From positions 2,531 through 63,527 of the forward strand of contig NZ_AYLO01000009.1 in the NCBI RefSeq assembly GCF_000496735.2: a stretch of DNA of 60,997 nucleotides. Reading direction: 5' to 3'. The notes under the pieces were generated by a model. That model saw only the letters and a program-made list of their open reading frames with translations, was not told the DNA's origin and made no database searches. This stretch comes from Methyloglobulus morosus KoM1. GTDB lineage: Bacteria > Pseudomonadota > Gammaproteobacteria > Methylococcales > Methylomonadaceae. Shown one piece after another: positions 56,046 to 60,997 of the stretch (position 1 is its first letter; the number at the start of each line of letters is the position of its first letter). Made by a program: the position numbers and the translations under genes.

Positions 56046-57665
56046 TCAAGAGCTACAAGAAAGCATCGAACAACCCGCCCGTTGCCGCGCCCAATCCGGG
56101 CGTTTTGCCGCAAACTGTCCTTTTCCAGGCTGTTCATGGTAGGGATGACGCAACAGTTCCAGTAATTCGGCGATTAAAGAAAAATCGCCCTGCTCGGCCT
56201 TATCTATGGCAAGTTGCGCCATGTAATTGCGCAATACATATTTCGGGTTGACGCAGTTCATCTGTCCGCGCCTGATGTCGTGCGGGATATTTTCTTGGAT
56301 TAATCGTTGGCTGTAGTGCTTTAGCCAATCGACCAAACGGGAAATATAATCGGGCGTAAGCTGCCCAGGAACATAATAAGCATCAATAAGCGGTGTAATT
56401 AACGACTCAACATCCACGTTTTCAAGGTTACCCTTGCCCAAATCAACATCGGCAAGTTGGCGGAAGAAAATGGTCATGTCGGTTTCAACCGATTGCAGCA
56501 AAGCCAATAGGTCGGCAAACAACGCATCATCCTGGCCCGGTTCAAAACGGCTTAAGCCGAGTTTGTTGCCCATCATCAGCTGCCATTGTTCGCCAAAAAC
56601 TTGCGTGAAGATGTCCAATGCCTGTTGCAAAGGTTCTACCTCGCCAATCAGCGGATATACGGCGTTGGCTAACTGTCCCAGGTTCCAAAATGCGCAAGCA
56701 GGTTGGTTACTGTAGCGATAACGCCGCTCTGCCCTATCCGTGGTATTGGGTGTCCAGTCGGGGTCGTAATTTTCCAACCAGCCGTAAGGTCCGTAATCGA
56801 TGGTTAGGCCGTGGATAGACATATTGTCGGTATTCATCACCCCATGTACAAATCCTACCCGTTGCCAATGCACGATCATCTCTGCGGTAGTCCGGCAAAT
56901 TTCCTCAAACCAGGCCAGATAGGTATCTGTTGAAGGATTCCCCAGATGCGGAAAGTGAATACAAATCGTATAATTGACCAAGTTTTTCAACAAGTCCAAC
57001 TCGCCGCGAGCCGCATGGATTTGAAAGCTTCCAAACCGAATAAACGACGGTGCAACCCGGCAAACGACAGCTCCCGGTTCGGCTTTCGGGTTGCCGTTAT
57101 AGAACATGTCCCGGATGACCTGCTCACCCGTTGTCACCAGGCTTAACGCCCGCGTGGTCGGCACACCCAAATGGAACATCGCTTCGCTGCACAGGAACTC
57201 ACGTACGGAAGAACGCAACACTGCCAGTCCATCAGATGTCCTGGAATAAGGCGTAAGCCCTGCGCCTTTCAATTGCAATGCCCAGCGTTCACCTTGTTGA
57301 TTGATGACATCTCCCAAATTAATCGCCCGGCCATCGCCCAATTGCCCAGCCCAAACCCCAAACTGGTGGCCTCCGTAGCAAGAGGCGTATGGTTTCATGC
57401 CTTGAGTCAGCCGATTACCGGCAAATACCTGAGCAAACGCATTGGATTCGCATACCTGTTCCGACAAATCCAATAAGCTTGCGACCTCTTTTGAATAAGC
57501 CACTGTTGTTGGCCTCGTAACCTTAGTTGGGGATACGCGCGAATAACAAGCACCAAACACTTGCCGAGGATAATTACGGGTTTCCTTATCGCCCGGCAAC
57601 TCGCTAACAAAGCGGTTGTCAAATATGAGGTGATCGAGGGAATTTAATTTTGGCTGTGCGTTCAT
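56046..57665 (-). CDS. selO: Protein adenylyltransferase SelO (YdiU family)
   Basis: Start placed at ATG 57665 (MNAQPKLNSLDHL); the frame extends to 57701. The 539-residue pseudokinase fold transfers AMP from ATP to Ser, Thr or Tyr in proteins. Seen are YGGHQFGVWAGQLGDGRAINLGD in two parts (YGGHQFGVWAGQ and LGDGRAINLGD), LQLKGAGLTPYSR, and the metal-site motif HGVMNTDNMSIHG. The C-terminus GCSMLSCSS keeps the conserved Cys-Ser-Ser, where eukaryotic SelO has selenocysteine. SelO is linked to redox stress responses. It is a single gene on the minus strand. Confidence 0.95.
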   Translation of the reverse strand: MNAQPKLNSLDHLIFDNRFVSELPGDKETRNYPRQVFGACYSRVSPTKVTRPTTVAYSKEVASLLDLSEQVCESNAFAQVFAGNRLTQGMKPYASCYGGHQFGVWAGQLGDGRAINLGDVINQQGERWALQLKGAGLTPYSRTSDGLAVLRSSVREFLCSEAMFHLGVPTTRALSLVTTGEQVIRDMFYNGNPKAEPGAVVCRVAPSFIRFGSFQIHAARGELDLLKNLVNYTICIHFPHLGNPSTDTYLAWFEEICRTTAEMIVHWQRVGFVHGVMNTDNMSIHGLTIDYGPYGWLENYDPDWTPNTTDRAERRYRYSNQPACAFWNLGQLANAVYPLIGEVEPLQQALDIFTQVFGEQWQLMMGNKLGLSRFEPGQDDALFADLLALLQSVETDMTIFFRQLADVDLGKGNLENVDVESLITPLIDAYYVPGQLTPDYISRLVDWLKHYSQRLIQENIPHDIRRGQMNCVNPKYVLRNYMAQLAIDKAEQGDFSLIAELLELLRHPYHEQPGKGQFAAKRPDWARQRAGCSMLSCSS

Positions 57666-58164
57666 TCGTTTTAATAGGATTTTGGTGCTGTTGACAAACA
57701 TTTGTAGTTATTTATCAAGATAACAGCAATTTGCTACAGGGGGAATTTTTGTTTTTTGCTTGTGATTTAACGTGGTCGTTACGGCATGGACGACCGCCAT
57801 CAATGGCGAAAACACATAAGGAAAGGGGAACTTGCGCCGCTTACCGGAATGCCGTACCATCTCCCCCTTGTAGTGGAGTGCAAGGAGGTATCTGGGCAAA
57901 CGACTTCGCTCAAAATCGGGCTAACTTAGCCCAGAATAGTTTGAAACTAAAATCGATTAACTGGATGCCCGTAAAATCCGGGCAAAATCATTTTTCTGAA
58001 GCACCGGGGATCTGACAAAAACCAAACTCAGTTCGCGCACGCACTGGAAGTAGGGGCGACTATTTTACCGGTGTCAAAAAATTAAAAATGGCGAATTCGG
58101 GTCGACAATACAGCAGTCTTTCGGTTACTTTCTTGGGCCTCAAAAAGGTGGAGCGAGAACCCTA
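57666..58164. other. Intergenic region of about 500 bp, no gene recognised
   Basis: Short frames on both strands (for example minus 57708-57899 and plus 57731-58015) give no recognised protein. Separated by this gap are selO and rimI, both minus. No terminator or promoter was called. Confidence 0.4.
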
Positions 58165-58704
58165 TTAAATCAACTCCAACGCAAACATAATGGCGTCTTC
58201 CCTACCCTTTTCTGCAGGATAGTAACCTTTCCTAACGCCGATTTCGTTAAACCCCAATTTCTGGTACAGCGCAATTGCCCCAGGGTTGGATGGCCTGACT
58301 TCCAGGAACATGGTTTCGGCTTCGCCTTTGGCAATCTCGACAAGGATTTCCATGATCCTTCGGCCTACACCCTGGCCTTGCTCGTCGGGGGCGACGGAAA
58401 TATTCAAGATATGCGCTTCGCCCACGCCCATCGTCATAATGCAGTAGCCCAGGATTTTGCCGTTCTCCTCGCAGACCCAGCAACCGTAACCTACCTTAAA
58501 GCAATCGACAAAGATGTCTTCGTCCCAGGGGAACGGATAATTTGCCCTTTCGATGTCCATCACGGCAGGCAAGTCGGCGTAAGTCATAGTACGGAGCCTC
58601 AGCAGATCTGTCCGGGATAACGATTCCGGAAATACTCTGGCATAGAATTCCTTGTCGGCATCATAGACCAACACGCTTTTTATTTTGTCCATCCAACCGC
58701 GCAT
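58165..58704 (-). CDS. rimI: Ribosomal-protein-alanine N-acetyltransferase RimI
   Basis: 179 residues, somewhat longer than E. coli RimI (148), because of about 30 extra N-terminal residues that appear coding. The GNAT acetyl-CoA loop is VAPDEQGQGVGRRIM, with the R/Q-x-x-G-x-G/A pattern. MTYADLPAVMDIERANYPFPWDEDIF and LEVRPSNPGAIALYQKLGF are typical of RimI. It acetylates the N-terminal alanine of ribosomal protein S18. The start lies two bases after the stop of the uracil-DNA glycosylase gene, so they are co-transcribed. Confidence 0.92.
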   Translation of the reverse strand: MRGWMDKIKSVLVYDADKEFYARVFPESLSRTDLLRLRTMTYADLPAVMDIERANYPFPWDEDIFVDCFKVGYGCWVCEENGKILGYCIMTMGVGEAHILNISVAPDEQGQGVGRRIMEILVEIAKGEAETMFLEVRPSNPGAIALYQKLGFNEIGVRKGYYPAEKGREDAIMFALELI

Positions 58705-58706
58705 GT

Positions 58707-59414
58707 TTAACCCTTAATATTGTTGACTGTTCGTAATGCTAATTGTAAATCCTGCCATGCCTTGCGTTTTTCCAGTAATGACCGCAATAAATAAGCCGGA
58801 TGGTACACCACAACCAACGGCGTACCGTCCATGTTGTGCACTTTCCCCCTCAGTTTACCGATTGGCGCGTCGGTCTTCAACAAGGTCTGTGCAGAAATGC
58901 GCCCGACTGCCAGTATTATCTTCGGTTTAATCAGTTCCCTTTGCCGACGCAGATAGCCGTCGCAACTTTCCGCTTCATCCGGCTTGGGATCACGGTTACC
59001 CGGCGGCCTGCACTTGAGGATATTGGTGATAAATACCGCGTCCCGCTCCAGCCCAACTGCCCTCAGCATTTCGGTCAGCAGTTGCCCCGCCTTGCCGACA
59101 AACGGTTTGCCTTGTTCATCCTCATGCTGCCCCGGCGCTTCGCCGATGACCATCCATTCGGCGGTTTTACTGCCCGTGCCGAACACGGTGTGAGTGCGGG
59201 TTTGGCACAAACCACATTTGGCGCAAGTGGCGACTTCGAATTCTAGTTCAGTCCAAGCTGACGAAGGCGTACTCAATATCTCCGGCTGGACAGCATAGTC
59301 CGATGTCGATGTTAGCTCGAACGTCGGATTAGTAGCAACAGGCGCAGATGCCCTTGACATCCAGACATCGATGCCCATTGCTTCGAGATATTGGAGTCGA
59401 GTTGGGTTATCCAT
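58707..59414 (-). CDS. Uracil-DNA glycosylase, family 4 (iron-sulfur)
   Basis: 235 residues. Four cysteines for an iron-sulfur cluster are visible: C-x2-C in CAKCGLCQ and the later C in KCRPPGNRDPKPDEAESC. The uracil-recognition motif GEAPGQHEDEQGKPFVG and the HPAYLLRS motif near the end are the active-site loops. It removes uracil from DNA. The N-terminal 60 residues are variable, as in many family members. It forms a pair with rimI, an arrangement seen in other bacteria. Start ATG 59414. Confidence 0.93.
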   Translation of the reverse strand: MDNPTRLQYLEAMGIDVWMSRASAPVATNPTFELTSTSDYAVQPEILSTPSSAWTELEFEVATCAKCGLCQTRTHTVFGTGSKTAEWMVIGEAPGQHEDEQGKPFVGKAGQLLTEMLRAVGLERDAVFITNILKCRPPGNRDPKPDEAESCDGYLRRQRELIKPKIILAVGRISAQTLLKTDAPIGKLRGKVHNMDGTPLVVVYHPAYLLRSLLEKRKAWQDLQLALRTVNNIKG

Positions 59415-59689
59415 GTACGAGAAGATAAGCAGGAAGGAATAGCATAATGTATTCTTTATTTTGGAAATTCAGCCGCATGGATATATCTTAACATACAGGC
59501 ATGTAGGTTGTGCTGAGCGGAGTGAACTTCGGCCTCCAAGGTGAACGCTGGCCGCAAGTTGGCAGTTACCTTCCGCGCGGAAAAACGGCGAAAGATGCGG
59601 TCGAAATAGTCACGCTCATCAAACATTGTATCGATGCCGGCATCAGTACCGTATTACTTGTTCGAGCTACGAATAGCTGTTTGCCTAGC

Positions 59690-60754
59690 TTAGCATTTCA
59701 AGATTTTAGAAGCGAGTTCAGTGCCGACAACCCGAGCCTTAATTTTAGCAAATGCAGTATCCCTTCCTGTCGAAGTGTCGTCTTCAAAAGGGGAAAACCC
59801 GCAATCGTCAGTCGTACCCAGTTGCGCTACTGGGATATATTCTGCGGCCTGCAAAATACGGTCGCGCACTTGTCCAGGTTCTTCCACATCAGGATTGATC
59901 ACGTCGATAACACCGACATAAATGCGTTGCCCCGGCTTGAGGTGATTTTTGACGACCCCCAAGACATGTTCAGGGTTTTTCTCGCTGGCCAATTGCATAT
60001 AAAAATTGGAGGCCTCCAATTTAAACAAATCGGGGATCAAATCGGCATAATCCACATCGGCGCTATGGGTTGAATCATGGTCGCCCCCTGGGCAGGTATG
60101 TACCCCGATCCGTTTGCGTTCTTCCGGCGCAAAGTGATCCAAAACCCGATTGTTTAAATCAATGAAATTTTGCAACAGTTTTTTACTGGGATCGAGCTTG
60201 ACCGACAAACGACCTTCCGTAAAATCGATCTGGATACGATATGCGCCCGCATCTAAACAACCGCGAATATCTGCGACAGTTTCTAGTATCAAATCCTCCA
60301 GAAATTGTTCTCGAGAGTAGCCTGCAATCCCTTCTCCCGGGTAGAGCAAGCTAAGGGCTGACGCTGAAATAACGGCTTGTTTGACCGGTTTATTGGTATA
60401 TCGCTTTGCTGCCTTAACATACGCGCCTGCATGGATGCCATACTTGAACGGACCAGCAGTCAGCTTTGGTAATTGACGAGTGTGACCGTCCTCAAAGGGG
60501 ATCGTAATCCCGTCAGCAGCGATATTGCTTAAGTTGGTTAGCGGATATGTGGCGAAACTTGATTTTGTTTGTTCGCCGTCAGAAATGACCGGTGAGCCAG
60601 TTGCTTCCAGACGGATAATAGTGTCCTTGAGTGCCTCGTCATAATAAGAGTCAAGCTTATCTCGGGATAATTTCCCTAACCTGAACTGCTCGATAGCGTC
60701 CAATAATTTAGGTGGTCGGGGAATGCTGCCAATGGATTCGGTAGGGAGTGTCAT
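59690..60754 (-). CDS. MetE-type methyltransferase (C-terminal domain only)
   Basis: 354 residues that correspond to the catalytic barrel of cobalamin-independent methionine synthase. It lacks the N-terminal half of the 750-residue MetE. The zinc ligands are likely in HTCPGGDHD and TTDDCGFSPF. GSIPRPPKLL near the start and IQIDFTEGR match the family. Such core enzymes move a methyl group to homocysteine, with methyl donors that vary; some act with methylcobalamin or other methyl carriers. It starts at ATG 60754 after AGGA and seems a single gene. Confidence 0.82.
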   Translation of the reverse strand: MTLPTESIGSIPRPPKLLDAIEQFRLGKLSRDKLDSYYDEALKDTIIRLEATGSPVISDGEQTKSSFATYPLTNLSNIAADGITIPFEDGHTRQLPKLTAGPFKYGIHAGAYVKAAKRYTNKPVKQAVISASALSLLYPGEGIAGYSREQFLEDLILETVADIRGCLDAGAYRIQIDFTEGRLSVKLDPSKKLLQNFIDLNNRVLDHFAPEERKRIGVHTCPGGDHDSTHSADVDYADLIPDLFKLEASNFYMQLASEKNPEHVLGVVKNHLKPGQRIYVGVIDVINPDVEEPGQVRDRILQAAEYIPVAQLGTTDDCGFSPFEDDTSTGRDTAFAKIKARVVGTELASKILKC

Positions 60755-60997
60755 GTCGTTGTCCTGTTTGCGTTATTTTAAATTATGCCTATCTCGTTTG
60801 GTTTTGATTGTTTATGCACTAGGCATCGATAAAGCTCCATATAAAGATACAAAAAATGGCACCAGATACGTCAAAACCGCTTTCAGGTAGTTGACATCAT
60901 GCAATGCATTCAAGTCGATTAAACAGATGACAAGGATTAACTTGGGCTGATTAATTATGTTGAGCAGGCTTCCTACTACCAGGGCAACCCTAACTGA
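60755..60997. other. Right end of window, no gene seen
   Basis: 243 bp upstream of the methyltransferase gene, AT-rich, probably with its promoter. No open frame or repeat was recognised. Confidence 0.4.

Noticed and set aside
57708-58015. Overlapping short frames after rimI and before selO
   Set aside because: They lie on both strands without any recognisable protein or start signal.
59510-60073. 187-codon plus-strand frame
   Set aside because: Its 3' two-thirds is antisense to the MetE-type gene, and the remaining 60 codons match nothing that I recognise.
1-60997. tRNA or rRNA genes
   Set aside because: No cloverleaf with a CCA-type acceptor end or rRNA-like stretch was recognised by eye; a program run could still find one.

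Overview
The window looks like a chromosomal stretch of a gammaproteobacterium. Support comes from the gene types: VC2487-family glycosyltransferase, SelO with a CSS tail, PpnP, a one-chain PutA, RimI and family-4 uracil-DNA glycosylase, plus many cyclic-di-GMP proteins. Base composition looks mid-range by eye. No rRNA, tRNA, prophage or CRISPR array was seen. Genus cannot be fixed from the sequence; a Methylococcales-like or other environmental gammaproteobacterium is only a guess.

Layout: 1-5370 holds two minus-strand paralogous c-di-GMP proteins, one with an MHYT sensor (cut by the window edge) and one with an ethylene-receptor-like copper-binding sensor. 6021-7586 is a glycosyltransferase/PAP2 phosphatase pair. 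7842-9611 has a MIF-like tautomerase, a patch of decayed insertion sequences (IS21 and IS3 scraps) and a 2-oxoglutarate dioxygenase. 9735-9835 holds a decayed scrap of a second gcvP. Then come a lipoprotein lipase and a cyclic-nucleotide-binding-fold protein.

12002-40042 is dominated by amino-acid catabolism. Tyrosine/phenylalanine: hppD-hmgA-fah-maiA, then acetoacetyl-CoA synthetase, with a divergent heme-oxygenase-like diiron protein. Threonine and glycine: tdh-kbl-gcvT-gcvP, giving glycine and then a one-carbon unit on folate. Arginine, ornithine, proline and glutamate: arginase, ornithine cyclodeaminase, PutA and a shortened NAD-glutamate dehydrogenase. Together these genes would carry several amino acids to acetyl-CoA, 2-oxoglutarate, fumarate and C1-folate. 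The glutamate dehydrogenase gene is bracketed by an RsbV/RsbW-like pair and a PAS-SpoIIE phosphatase, that is, a partner-switching module.

40376-60997 is a mixed region: two esterases, a CBS-pair protein, a GGDEF-GGDEF-EAL protein, a HAD hydrolase, an aldehyde dehydrogenase, an orphan Vsr nuclease, PpnP, a secreted subtilisin, a three-gene operon (phosphate-binding-protein-like, porin, GGDEF/degenerate-EAL receptor), SelO, uracil-DNA glycosylase with RimI, and a stand-alone MetE-type methyltransferase.

Strongest candidates for something new are the PBP/porin/c-di-GMP operon (51295-55825), the diiron oxidase divergent from the tyrosine operon (15948-16850), the partner switch around glutamate dehydrogenase (28795-35227), and a perfect 17-bp hairpin inside the start of the ornithine cyclodeaminase gene (28339-28375).
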